Assembly: GCA_905221605.1 (NCBI GenBank)
Contig: CAJNDS010002287.1
Location: 186,001-250,000, forward strand
Direction of reading: 5' to 3'
Origin: Symbiodinium natans
Lineage: Eukaryota > Sar > Dinophyceae > Suessiales > Symbiodiniaceae
Length of the DNA: 64,000 nt
Part shown: one piece after another, positions 1 to 13,600 of the stretch
How the letters are laid out: the number at the start of each line of letters is the position of its first letter
How positions within the stretch are numbered: the stretch's first letter is position 1
Program-made: the position numbers and the translations under genes
Notes under the pieces: model-generated
Told to the model about the DNA's origin: nothing
The model's database searches: none
Seen by the model: only the letters and a program-made list of their open reading frames with translations

Positions 1-3000
1 AAAGAGAGGGAGTGGGAGTGAGGGAACGAGAGGGCGCAGAGCGCAGGCAAGAGATCGTCTGTGCATATGGGACCACGTGGAGAGCGCACTGAGTTCCCAG
101 CTGGATCGCAAGGCGCACGTCTCGCAGGACGGGCTTCTCAGCCTTGGTGCCAAAGAGGGTCTCAAAAAGCGGGGGTCAGATGAAAAGATGGCTCAAAGAT
201 GTTCCCGGGAACACGGCAAAAAAATTGCAAAAACCTTTCTGAAAACCCTGCGACAAGCAAGAGGGATTGGAGAGGAAGAGACTGCCGAGCCCATCGAGCC
301 CCCAACATTCTCCAGGTTCACCAGCAGCGCACCAGCACCCTTGAAAAGGGCGGAGTGGGGCCCAATTAAAATCGGGCGCGTAAGCAAACCATGCCGATGA
401 GGTCCAGTTTGCGTTCGCTCTGGCTGCGTGTTGCCACGGGTATCTCCAAGCAAAGATAAGCGAAGTGATCACCCCCGACAGTCCTTTGACCCCTCAACCG
501 ACGTCTCAATAATTTCGTTGCCATCCACAGGCTGGCCAGTTGGCCAGACCATCAGCTAAGGGAACCTCCGACGGCAATTCGACAGCCACGAAAGATTGAC
601 ATTTAGATGACACAGAACCCCCCTAAGCATCCGAAGCATCTGAAGCCCTTCAGAACTCGCTGGGCACCGTCAGCGGCGCCGGTGTCGGTACGGCAGTGGT
701 GATCTCGGCACATCCCAGGGCTCATTCTGCTTAGGAACTTCAGACGCACTGGGCAGAAAAGCAGAAAACTCCGGATCCCAGATGCGAAAGGCCCAACAGC
801 ATGACTGAGCAGGCGGCTGCCTGAAGCTGACGCTCCCTGAGAGTTCAGCTGCCAGGAACGGGCTTCAGAAATGAGCGGAGCCATCGATAGCCCTAGGTTT
901 TCAGTTCAGGTTGTGCTGTTGTCAAAGAGCTGCTACCTCAGTGCTTGCGGAACATGCTGTCGTTGTGGATGCGACAACTTCACAACAGAGGGGCATAGCA
1001 TAGAATCTTCAGGGCTGAGGTTGATAGCAATGCACACAAGTGCACATGCCGTACCAACCTCCAACCATACGGGGCCCCGAAGAACTGTAAGGTACAAACT
1101 GGCAAAGGTCTTCAAGTTGTCTGCAACGACCCACCACTCAATTGCTTCCAACGCTCTCCCTGGCTTTGTTGGGAATGCTTCCCCGCAAGAAGCAACAAGA
1201 AACTCCACCATCCCAAGACCACTTCGCCACGGCACGTCATGTTCTCCAGGGCTTTCAACCTCAGGGAGATGGGCGAGCAAGAGCCAATTCCCAAAACGTC
1301 TCAATACTTCTCGCGACAATGTGCACAGTGATCCTTCCCGTAGGATCTCCTTTTGGGCTTTGAACCTACTTGAAGCCTTGAAGCCCCCTCCAAAATCTTC
1401 GGGCCTTACTTGAAGAGCCCAGATCCCCTGATGAGAGGACGCCTTCGCGAGGCCGCAAGCGCCGCGGCCGAGGCCGAAGGCGATTCCACACCGCCGTGGC
1501 CGGCGTCGGGGCACCTGTCCGGCTTTTCACTCTTGGAAGTGGCTTACTCTGGCATACTTCTCGGAGCTTGAGGGATTCCGGATTCCATCTTTCGCTCTCG
1601 CCACAGGGTGCCAGGTGGGTCAAAGCATTTCTTTTGCATGATATGCTTATCGCTCCCCCCCCCCAAGGCGTTCGAGCCCGCCTGTTGCCAAAGAACCAGC
1701 ACGGCGGATTCTCGCAGAACGTGGCAGGGTTCGGCCTTGACACACGGGCCAGAGGGAGGCCTGTTACAGGGGAGGCCCGGGCTGTTAAGGGGGGAGGTAC
1801 GATGAGAATAGCGGATACCGTAGCCGAGAAAATGAGGGTGCCATCTTAGATGCTGTTCTCGGCCCCCTGGGATCCCCACGCGTCGCAGCACATGAACTTG
1901 AGCGTTCTTCGCCCCTCCTGATGAATACCTGGCCGCCAGGCATTTTTGGGCCTCATGTATTTGTTTGTGGACAGGGGAGGTTCGGGAGGGGGCTTGGGGC
2001 GTGGGGCTTGCGAGGCTTGCCCCAGGGTTATCACTTGCAGGTTTCTGGAATCTGCCACGCCCTTCGAAAGCAGTCACTGCTCAAGCGGGCCTTTCCATCG
2101 GCGCCCGCGCCGACATCAAATTCTCAAAAAAGAAGCTCTCAAACTATGTCACGCTCTCAGAAGGGCGCAAAGCAGCCAGATGGTGTCGCAGTAGGCCGAC
2201 TCGCACTTGTCAACCACGCGCTCATCTGGGCCCGGCAGAGGAAATTCAGGCGCCAGAGATCGGAAGGCGACGGCTTCGGCTGTAGAGAAAGGCTCTGAGC
2301 AGGAGAATACAAGACTTGGGATACTCTGCAGGCACCACACTAAACATTTCGGTCAACTCAGTTCTGCGCCCTTGCCGCTGTTAGCCCATCTCATTTATTC
2401 TCAGTGTCACACAGCTCCCCGCCACGCCCTGCAAACATATACAAACACCAAACTTCCAAACTTCGAGCTACATCTCTTCTCCTCATCTCGACCCCATCCT
2501 CAGCAAATCTCATAAAACGTCGCTTCACATCACACCGCTGGGCCGCCGGGCTCCCGAAGGGCATCGGGTGGTTCTGCGGCTGGCGGCCATTGATCGTGCT
2601 GAGCACTTGACTGCGGGGCAGCGGGAACATGGAACCGACGACAACCCTTCTTCTGCTACTCGGCTACCGATTCTTGTTTGCTTAGCTTTGCTTCTTCGTT
2701 TCTCTTCATTTCTCTTCTCAGGTTCTCAGAGCCTACGTTGTCTGGGTGAGCCCCTGGTTAGATCTGGTTAGCTTCTGTGCACTCAGTGGGTTGAGGCTTC
2801 GGGGGCCTCTGGACCTGCCAGGGGCTTTCAAAGTATCCAGGCCCCCTTGCCAGCCCTCTTTGCTTCTCCCACAGAGGCATATCACCCTCTGAGCGACTTA
2901 CCTCTCAGGTTGAACCACCCCCTTGATGTGTCCGAGACAAGTGGACGTCCAAACTGCCCCCTCCGACCTGGCGATGAGCTCCTCATCGCTCGCCCGCACG

Positions 3001-4605
3001 GTTTGGTACTCCTTACAACGGAGCCGGGTGTTGGACTCGTTGTTGGCCGGATGGGTCCCATGCTACGGCTTCAAGGCCTACAGACTAGGAGAACCTCCAA
3101 CATCAGAAAAGGTCGAAACCCCTTTAACTCAACAGCTGCCGTGGTCACCCACAATCTTCCCCAAATTCCCACATCCCCTCAATGAAGCCTCTCTGAGGTG
3201 GAGTTCCAAAAACCCTGGAAAGACCACTTTCTGGATCCCGAAGCGCTCTGCTGCCAGGGAGCATAGGTGAGCTCCTCGATCGGACTGGTGAAGCTAGTGT
3301 ACCTCAAACGGAGTCATATGGGGGGTTTCCGAAAAATAGGGAGTACCTTCTTGGGGTCCTCATTACAAGGGAATCCTCCTGTTTGGGGGGAAATATTTGC
3401 GGGTCCCTTATTTTCGAACGCCCCCACTTTTGCGGTCAGCTCTGAGCTTTCGGATGCCTGGGAGTCTTTGAGTGTCAGCTTCTGTGTGGGGCAGGAGAGG
3501 GCAAAAGAGGGCACCACCTCTCAGGGGCACCGGCAGCTGCGTGGGTTTTTGATATGCGATTGAGCTCATCTCACCAGTCATAACAAGTCTTGCTGCTATG
3601 TAAAGCACCAAGAAGCAAAAACTTGAGCCACTGAAGGATGCTCGGCTTTGCTGTTCGATCTTTCGGATTCTGTCTGTTGTGGAGGATGAACTTGACGACC
3701 AGTGAGGGACATCCAACCAGAAGTAGTCGATTCGTGGAGTTTTCTAGGAATCAACACGAATTACTTGTGGCTCTGCTCGGCTGAAAGTAGAGCTAAGGCC
3801 CCGCACCGTTGCATGCCGACGCTCCTGGGATGCGGCACTTTGCACTCCCCGGGCTGAGCATGCGGAGGAAAGAGGATGAGGCACTTGGCCTTGCGACCGA
3901 AGGCCTTGAGGCCCTACTTTGCCTTTCTCCATAGCATCGTTGATACACTTAGTCCCCCATGGCATCTGGCTAGAAGTTTCGTTCCCAAATCCTGAAGACA
4001 AGAACCTCCTTGCCGAATCCGCCACGGAGAGGTACAAAAGCCTCTAGCAACTGCAGCTCTGCGAAGCGGCCTCCCGAGGGGATCAACAGACGTCGGCGCG
4101 CCATCGTCAGGGAGGATGTTGCCAATGGCAACCAGGCAGGTCTGGGCTGCTCTCAAGCTTGGAGGGGCATAATTTTTCAGTATGACAACCCCTCGGACCC
4201 CAACAAGCACGCCCCCGACGCTGAAGTGCGAAGCTGAAACCCAAGACTCGAAACGGCCCAGCAGGTTTCAAAGGGCTTGGAGGGCCTTGCGGGCTTTGCA
4301 AGACTTGCATAGAGGGTCATCCGGACGCCTTCAGGACCCCCTACGAACACACGATGCAGCCGCCCCAGCGGGAACCTCAAACGCATCTTGCCGACCCTGA
4401 AACCCTAAACCCTAAACCCCAAACTCCCAAAAAAGGGCAAAAGGGGCATGGAACTCCAGTAACATATTGAAAAATCATTGGAAAAAATCTTCATTGAACC
4501 CCTTGAAAGGGGGGGGTAGGGGGGGGGGCATTCGGGCCCATCAGGCCGGTGCTGTGATCAGCGACGGGTCGTTGATGTCGAAGAGGCCTCGCAAGATGGA
4601 GTCTC

Positions 4606-4643
<38 letters not shown>

Positions 4644-7600
4644 AAAAAAAGAACTTGATCACACTTCGGGAAAGGTGGGGGCTTCGGAAATTGGGGGTGC
4701 CTTATGGGGGTCCTGACGATAAGGGAGCCCAGGCTACACCAGCGCACTCTAGTGGCCCCGAGGATGCAACCTGAGCAAGTCGGTTGGCACGACAATCCGC
4801 GAAAGTAGCACAATGAACCAACAACACGCATCATGATGGCGGCAAAGCAAGCGGGCAGCACAAAACTTTAAAGCAGAGGATCTTAGTGATGCCAAACTGC
4901 AGCAGCATGGGGTAATGCAATCGTCGTTTATCATGACACTACTATGAAGACACTCGCATGTGGCGGGCAGCAGTGTGGGGCCTCAAAAAGAGGTCAGAAG
5001 ATGAAGCCACCGGCACAGAAAGTAAAAGGAAAGGGTAACGCGAAAGGTCATAGTCCATGGCGATTCATCATACTGGCAAACGAAAAAACTCGCTAATCTT
5101 GCTGCTATGGCTGCTCCTTTTATCGGTGCTTTGGGGGTTCGGTTCTCTGAAGTTCGCCTGAGCTTCCAGAGGAAGCAGCAACCCTTCCCCACTTTGCATC
5201 ACTCCCCCCCTGAGTTCCAGCTGTGGGCCCATGCCCTGGGCTCTTGCCCCGCCCCCCTCGCCCCGCAAAATTGCCACCTTTCCTGGAATGCCTGGACATT
5301 TCTTGGAGGCCCCTTGGAGGCCACTCCACATGGGCCAGCCCGGCTGCCGAGGTGACAAGGAACAAGCGTTCAAAACTGTGGTTTAGTTCGTTTGTTTGTA
5401 TAGAGCTGCCACCACACTCACAGCTAAACGAACTTCGTTGCTTTGTTATTTCATCAGCTTCGGTCTTTCTAATGCTCCCAAATAATGTTTTTTTGGCTTG
5501 TTGTCTTGGTTCTTGCATTGCATCTCTTGATGTTGCTTGTTCTTCTCTTTAAGTTCTTCCTTAGGCGCTATTTTGTCCCTCCACTTAAGGCAAATTGAAC
5601 ACTTCACGAATTTTGAAGTTTTGAAGTTTGGAGTCCAATTCTTCCGAAGCAACAAAAGAGCTCCCACAACCAGCGAGAACAGCGGGCGAGTTTGCGTGCC
5701 GGTCTGAAGAAGTCTGAAGCTTTGACGGGGGTGCAGGGTTTCGAGGTTGTTTTTGATAGTGCCGGAGGTTTCAGCGGGTTTCACAAAGGCGGAGGGCATG
5801 GCGTGACATGGCGCGACAGGGCCTGCCGAAGCCGACTTCTGCACCAAGTCCTCGAGAAGGTTCATGGACTCCACATCCTCGGAGGGTGGAGGGGCGCTGT
5901 TGAGAGTCGGACACGAATTTGGAGCCACCGCTTTCTCCCCCTTTCTGGGCTCTTTACGTTGGCCGAATCGGAACCTTTTTCAGCTCGAAGGGTTTTCAGA
6001 GGATTTCGGGGAGCGAAAGGTTCCGTGATCGCACCTGCAAGAGCGTCAAGGCCAAAAAACCTGCAAAAACGCGAGAGAAAACCCACAAAAGTAATCCAAT
6101 ACCATCCCAGGCCATCCTCAATTGCCCTGGAAAAAAAACAAGAAACGCCGGGGGGGGGGGGGGGCTCTCTCTATTCCTTTCTTAACAGCGCCCAAGCTTG
6201 CACTCTCGCTTTTAAGGGGGACAGGGGGCTTTACATAGTGGGGCCGGAGGTCCTTAAAACAAGGCAAGGGGGGGAGGGGGTTAGGTCCTTCAGGCCCTGG
6301 TCGATCAGCGAGTTCGTCACGACGGCCTCCATGACGGCTCTTTGGAGCACATATGGTCAGTGCTCTCAATTCTGGTCCCTTTGGGGGGTTACTATTCTTA
6401 GGCGACCCCTAGAATGGAGGGTACCCGAAAAGGACCATAATTCTGAGAACTGACCGTATAAACTTGTGGTGGGGGGGGGGCCAGCAGGGAACGGAGCCAG
6501 CGTGGTGTGCCGAAAAGATTCCGGCTCGGAGGCTTCGGGAGAACGGGTTGAGAATACAAGCCGCCTGCGGGGAGCCAAAATGTGGAAAACATGTGCGAAG
6601 GAAAGGCCGCAATCCCCTTCCGCGGGGACCATAATTTCTCATCCACGTGGGGACCACCTCCGCCGGAAGAAAACAAGAGCCGCACTGGTCACTGTTAGTT
6701 TCCCCGCAAACGAAACCACAGTTTCCATTTAAGGGGTCCACCCGTCGGGGTCCCCGTTGGTTGTTTCCCAGCTGCCGGGGGCGAAGATGTGCAAAAAAAA
6801 AAAAAGCGCATTCCTCCCTGCGAGAAACCACCACTCTGAAGACAAACAAGAGCCACACTGGGCCACCGGTCTCACCTCAACCAAAAGCGAGAAAAAACCG
6901 TGCCAACCGCTACTGCCTTTCTTGAAAGAATCATTCTCCGGTGGTAGACACGCGATGCCGCTCCTGTGAACTGCATCCTTCAAGCCTCGACATTTTTACT
7001 CCACATGCCCTCTTCGCCACCTTCCTTCTTGGATGAGGGCACGTGTGCCGCAGGCGCGACAGGGACACATGCCTCTACACCCCTGGACTTCCGCTCCTTG
7101 CAACCGAGCATCTAGCACGCAAGAACACGAAAAGCAACGAAAGAAAAAGACGATAGAACACGAAAGAACACAAAACAAAAAAGAGAGGAAAAACACGAGA
7201 AAGAACTAGAAGACGAAAAGACACGAACGACAAAGAGCAAAAGAGATCAAAAGAGCAAAGCGAGCCGGAGCCAGTGTCCGCCCAATGGCCTGGTTTGTTG
7301 CCGTGTTCATGGTCACCGGAGCAGCCGCCGTGGCTTGGACCATGACTTCACGGACCTGCTGAGGTGCAAAGCTTCGAGTGATCTAGGTCACGGAGGCATG
7401 TGGCACGAATGCCACGCCATGAGTTGATGGAAAGCTTCTCATGTTGCAGACACGGTGCAAACTCACTGGAATCACTCCATGAATGAAGCGCAATCCGCAA
7501 GCCAACTTGACAACAACCTCCCACCACAAATATCGGAGCCATACGAGCTCTACCAAACCAGTACCACACATCTACCAAAACCTCTATGCACTATGTCATG

Positions 7601-10600
7601 GCCTCTGCTCATTTTACCTTGCCGGCCTGCTCAAGCACAGCCTGGTCTTCCGGCGTGGGCGGGATGCCCGGGGGCAAGGGCGGCGCCTGCGCCCAAACGC
7701 CTAAAAACCCTGTAAGCTGTGCTGCACGACATCTGGCCCCTAGCCATCCTAGCCCTTCCGAGCTACAAAGCAGCAAAATGCAGCCCGCAGCACCTGATTG
7801 ATGTTGATGATGGTCATGAGCGTCGTCACGGCCGTTTCCGGGTCGGATGTCCTGGCTTCGTCCAGCCTCGCGTTGATGATGGCCGTCGCGTTCTCTGGCG
7901 GTAGAGAGAACACCTCCACAAGCCACCAATTCCGGTGCTCACAGAACTCAGAACTCAGAACTCAGAACTCAGAACTCAGAACTCAGATCCCACGCCTACC
8001 AAAAAAGAAACAAGAAGGTCCCAGCGACGACGCTTTTTCAGAGAGCTACAGCAGCCAAAAACAGCCTGAAAAACGGAAAGCCCGACCTAGCTTGGTTCAG
8101 AAAGGTTTCCGGACAAACCCAAAACGGGCTCCCTCGGGCCCTTTGACAGCCGCAGCGCCTTAAGAGCCCCCAGTCAGATAGATTTTCCGGCGCTTCCCTT
8201 CCAAGAGACATGCGACTTGTGGGGCCCCAGAAGAATCCCGCACCTGGATCGTCTTCGTCGTGGTGGCCCCGAAGGGGGTAATGATGTCCACGAAGACTTC
8301 CCTGAGTCTCGACTCCAGGGTTTCTTACTTCTCCATCTGGGCCCATGTGAACTAAAGCGCAACATCCCGGAAAAAGCCACCACGAACTCACCAGAACTCC
8401 CCAGAGCCCACCCTTCAGCCCTCAAGTTGGGGGCTAAGCCCTATGTGCCTATGGGATCCTATGGGCCTATTGGGCATGTGCCCTCTGGTGTTGTTTTTGG
8501 TCTCAGACTCGGGCAAGGAGAAGCCGGTGCTTGGCTCGCCGATCGGAAGCTCTTCCACCTCATCCCAGGGCTCTCAAAAAGCACGCTAAGGCTCAGCAAG
8601 ATCCTTTCTCAACGTACTTATCAGTGCTCTATAGAGCTCTTAAGACATGCAAACCTCGGGTGCCCTCTCCCTCCCTTTCCCTCCCTTTCCCTCCCTTTCC
8701 CTCCCTCACCCCCCTCCCCGAGCCCTCATCGAGGCGCCTCGATCTGCTGCACCCGCTGCGGCGCCGTGTTCAGCCGAACCGTGATGGGGTCCAGGCCTTG
8801 CGAGCTTCTGGGCTTTCTGCATCGGACCGATGCGAGCTTCTGATCAGCCTGGTGAGTCGGAGGGGGGCACTTGTGGGTACAGAGCCTCCTGTATTTGGAC
8901 TCTCGAATCACTCGGCACCGAGGCAGCCACCGATTCCCAAGTAATGGATGTAGCCTCAGGGCTCCAGGCGCAGGGGTTCGGGTTCCCTGCGTAACACGTG
9001 TCCAGGTTCTCTGGTTTCTGACAGGCTCTCGCTGAGTTTGCTTCTTTGGGCGCTTTGCTCGAAAGCCAGGGGCGGCCAACACAGGAGGAGCTTGGCTTAG
9101 CTTGGCTTCGTAGAGAGCCTCTTTACAACCAAAGTAGGGTGGGTGCAAGTGGGTGTACACATGAACGCACAATGATGAACGCACACTCAGGCCCGAGCCG
9201 AACTGATAGTTCAAAGGCAAGTCGTTGGCCACCCAGTCCGGGGCCGAGAGCACCCTGACAGGAGCTGCGACTTAAAGGAGGACAAGCCCACTGGTTGCAG
9301 CCGTCGCCCCGCTTGAGCTATGTGAGCTCTGTGAGCTCTGTGAGCTGTGGGCCTCTTGGTGTCCATGGTGGCGTTGAGCGGCGCAGAGATGAGGGTCCCG
9401 GACCGGGGCGGAAGACCAGCTGTCTGGAGGGAGACCTTTCCACCCCAAGCTCAGAACACAACATGCAAAGGCTTGTGACAGAAAGCATGCTGCATATGCT
9501 GCAATTGCCCACAAGAGTCCCACAAGGTAAACCACTCGTACCTCCCTGAAAAACTTTTCAACAAAGATCTCCTTTTTCGGGCCTCTCTTTCGCAAGTCTA
9601 GAGGCTCCAGGGTGCACAAACCCAAAGACATCTTTGAATCCACAGCACCAAACCAGATACGCAAACCGGCGCTGAAGGAGATGCTCTGCAAGCTTGAGGA
9701 TATCTGAGCGAGCGCGCATCTGAGTAGCCTTCCACCAAGCCGCCCCCGACGGTCATCACCAGCCGGATCCTCAGCAACCCCAAGCAACCCCGGCCCGGGG
9801 CCTCATCCATCCGACGCAAGCAAAATACAGAGGAATCTTCGCGCCTCTCAACTCCCCAATCTAGGCTGCCCATGCTGTACGGTGAGAGAGCGCGCTTCGT
9901 CGCTGCAGGGGGAAGGGGGGGGTTCAAGCCAAGCCAAGAGAAGCTCAGAATTCAGCTTAAAACTTGACATCAAAATTCCAAAATGTTCCCTCTGCTCTTT
10001 TTATGGCCCACTCCCTGCTGTCAAGTGGAAATCCCAGCTGAATCTTCACACCCGACGGGCATATTGCATCTTACACGCAGAGATGCAGACATGAACCGAA
10101 GCCCCCCAATTGTGCAGCTCAAAGGCCTCGTGCTGCTATGCGCTTCAGAGGGCTTCTCTTTCTGCAGGACATGAAGGGGGCTAGGCCGAATCCACACTGA
10201 GTCCATGCTGAGTCTTGCATGACTCAGGTTTACAGCAGAATCTAAAACCCCAAAAAGATTAATGGCTGGGGCCCACGGCTTGTAAATCGTGTCCTCTTGT
10301 AAGACGTTCCCCTGGCCACCGCTGAGGGCTGCGCGAGGATTTCGGCGATTTCTCTGAGGCTTCTCTGGGGCTTCTCTGAGGTTTCGGAGAGGTGCAGTGG
10401 GTTGAGCTTTTGACTTGTCGGGATGAGACAGGCTGTAAGTGCCGAGTCCAATCGAGCCAGGCGTGCCTTGATGATCATGTTCGGGGAGTCCGGCCTGCAC
10501 GTGGGACTACAGCTCAACAACAACCTTGAAAAGCCCGCGACATCCACTCCCCACCAAATGCTCTCAACAATTCCGCACGTCGAACGCTCATATAAAGTCC

Positions 10601-13600
10601 GCAAAAGCCTTTGTGAACTTCCCTGAGTTTGCCTGGTAAAGAACCGCGACGCATTTGTAACGTCGTAGACGTCGGTTTGGTCTATGTACACCATCCTCGG
10701 GGCAAAGATGACAAATTGTATTCGAGTGTTCCGAGAGCCACCTTGTCGGGTGGGGGGTTGGGGGGGAGCAGGCGTCTTCTATTTCATCTCACACCCTGTC
10801 TCAACTTTCACTGCGACGCACCGTCCCTGAGCAGTCTGACAGTCTGAGAGCAGTCTTCGCCAACTATGCCTACTCAAAGACCAGCAAAAACATTCGACCG
10901 AGCCCAGGGCTTGTCCACTAAATACACCGTGGTAGGGTCGTTGTCCGACTCCGCTTCTCGCGCAAGGTCGCCATCGTAGAGAGGGTTCGACGAGAAGACC
11001 AGTACCTTGGGCAGACCATCTCACCCATTGCCCTGCTTTGGAAAGCCGCCCAGCCTTGTGCAGACTTCTTAGCCCGGCACCCGCCAGGAGAACTCCAGCT
11101 CCACGGTCGGATCCAACTCCGACTCCACGGTTCCCGAGATGCTGATCTGGCATTGCGGAGCATTGCGGAGCATTGCAGGGAGGGCCGTTTGTTTTGGTGT
11201 CGAGTGGGGGAAGCCTTTTGCGGGGGGAGGCCTTTACGAGTAGCAGACGCTGCGGGGAAGGAGTTTTGACGAGTAGCAGACTCAACGTTTCGCGGAGAGC
11301 CTCTAAAAATGCATTTAGAGAGTTTAGAGGCCCAGGCACGTCTTGGACTTCTCAGAACCCTTCTCTGCCAAAAACCTACGCCCGAAACCTCCTAAGAAGC
11401 AACTACGACCACTGCGGCCTCGGTAGTCACCGGGAACTTGGGCATGGGGTTGTCGATGGAGAGGAGGATCTGAGGGACCACCCTGCGGCGAGCATCGTCG
11501 TGGGTCGTCGGAGGGCTTTGCCATGCTTTGCCAGAAGAGCCCCTAAGACTTGAAACTCGGGCGCACTGGGGTGCACTGGGTGCCCCGCAGCTCCGTGATC
11601 GTGATCCGCACGGTCTGCCCAGGCGGTCGTTGGCAAGAGTTAGACCAACAAATCCGAGAGCCTTTCCTGGAAAAATCCCCAACCTTCTAGATCACTCTAG
11701 AGCAGGCTGCCGCTCTCTTCCGCTGGGCGGGGTTGTCTTGCCTCTGGTTTGGAAAGCGAGCTGCTGAGGCGGACCGCCCTTCTCTCATGATATTCAAAAA
11801 ATCTGTGCCGCAAGTTCCCGGGAGAATAAAAAAAAACGGTATAAGAGTAGAGCAAGCAACCCAGGAAGGTCGGGAGATGGACCCAAGAGCATATAAGGCA
11901 GAGGGTCTCGGACTCAGGGCCCCCGCAGTGAAGAAAGACACTAGCGCAAGTTGCGGTGCACGGGTACACAATGGGTACTCCCAGTTGGCGCCGCCCGACC
12001 TTGCTGGAGCGCCGGCCGTCGTTCGCTTGAGCTTGCACCTGTGCGAGGATTGCGCTGGAGTGTCTGAGTTAAGCCTACCACGAAACCAAATATCCAGGCG
12101 AGACTGAAATGAGAATGAGAGTTTAAAAAAGGATAAAGAGCATGACACGAACGCTATCAACATCCAGCCACGCAAGTTGCAACCTGACCTCAAAAACTGG
12201 AATGAACTAAGAGGCCGTTCTCAAAAGCCAACACGGTAGGAAAGCTCAGGCATATGGCTTATTGCACTTGAGTTCTTCTCGACTTTTCGGCGACTCAAGG
12301 CAGGCCCAGCTAAACCACCTCTGCTTGACTCAACGGGAAGTTGCCTCGAAGAGGTACTCACCCTCTGTGAAGTTCACAGTGGAGACCATGAGGACGCCAC
12401 GCGCCTGCAAGGGATTGCGAGGCTTCGTGAAAACGGTAGAAGATTGCAGAGCTTGGGCGTTCGAGCCCTTCAGCCCTTCAGCCCTTCGGTCCGGGCTCCC
12501 GACCCATCGGCAGTAGAGGCCCTCATCGAAAAGCGGCAGCGAGAAAGTCTTGCCTCCCTGCACGATCCTTCCAGGGAAGGGGTGGAAAAGGGGTGGAAAG
12601 GGGGGGGAAGGGGCCACCAAACCTGCCATCCTGCACCTTCCCAAAACCTAACAGCGGCACCCCGAAGAGCGCGAAAAAACCCTGCACCCGGACACAAACA
12701 CACACAAAGACACAAAGACACACACGCACGGAGAAAGAGGGGAAGCCGAGGGGGGGGGTTCGGGAGGTCCTGGAGTCGAAGTCCGTGATGCAGGTCTCCA
12801 AGGGCGGGATGAGCCCCGTGGAGTTGGCTCCGAAGCACGGGAGCCGGCCCCTCGGCTGCTTCTGCTTTCAAGGGCTGATGAGGCCTCATCTCCGACCCTA
12901 TAAAACAAGGCCCGTAATTAAGGGGTCATGGGGTAGAGTAGGCCATCCAGGTTGAGGGCTTAGGGAGCGCGTGTGCTTTTTGGACGTTTCTTGAACAACG
13001 CTTCTGGCTGGCCCTAAACCCTAAACCCTAAACCCCCCAACAAAAAACCCCTCATCTCATCTGAGGCTTCAGCGGGGTAAGGCACCACCAAATGAAGGTG
13101 CCCACGAAGGTCATGCCGGGATTCGTGGGGTAGTCGGGGTCCTTTTTGTGTGGACTCCGTGGTGGCTTGTTTTGGGAAATTTAGGGTTTAGGGTTTAGGG
13201 TTTAGGGTTTAGGGTTTAGGGTTTAGGGTTCAAGGAGAGTTGGGTTCAGGCTTCGGCTCCAACTTGATCAAGCCAGGGATGTGGCAAGTTTGGGGAGGAA
13301 GCGACACATACAAACGTCAAGAAGCGATCTACAAGTAGCAAACCTGAGAGTGACACATACTGACAACTTCTTGCCCCAATCGGCTGGGGGATCCACCCAG
13401 GGCGCTCCAACCAACAAACAAAGAAGACCACATGGCGAACAATGCAACAGCCACTTGAAGTTTCAAGGCAAGGCAAGGCTACGGCTACGGTACGATACAC
13501 AGCAAAGACAGCATGGTACCAAGCAAAGCACCGCAAGTCGGAAAGCAAACAAGCAAAGCAAACAAGTAGAAGAAGAAGAAGAAGAAGAAGAAAGCGCCAA

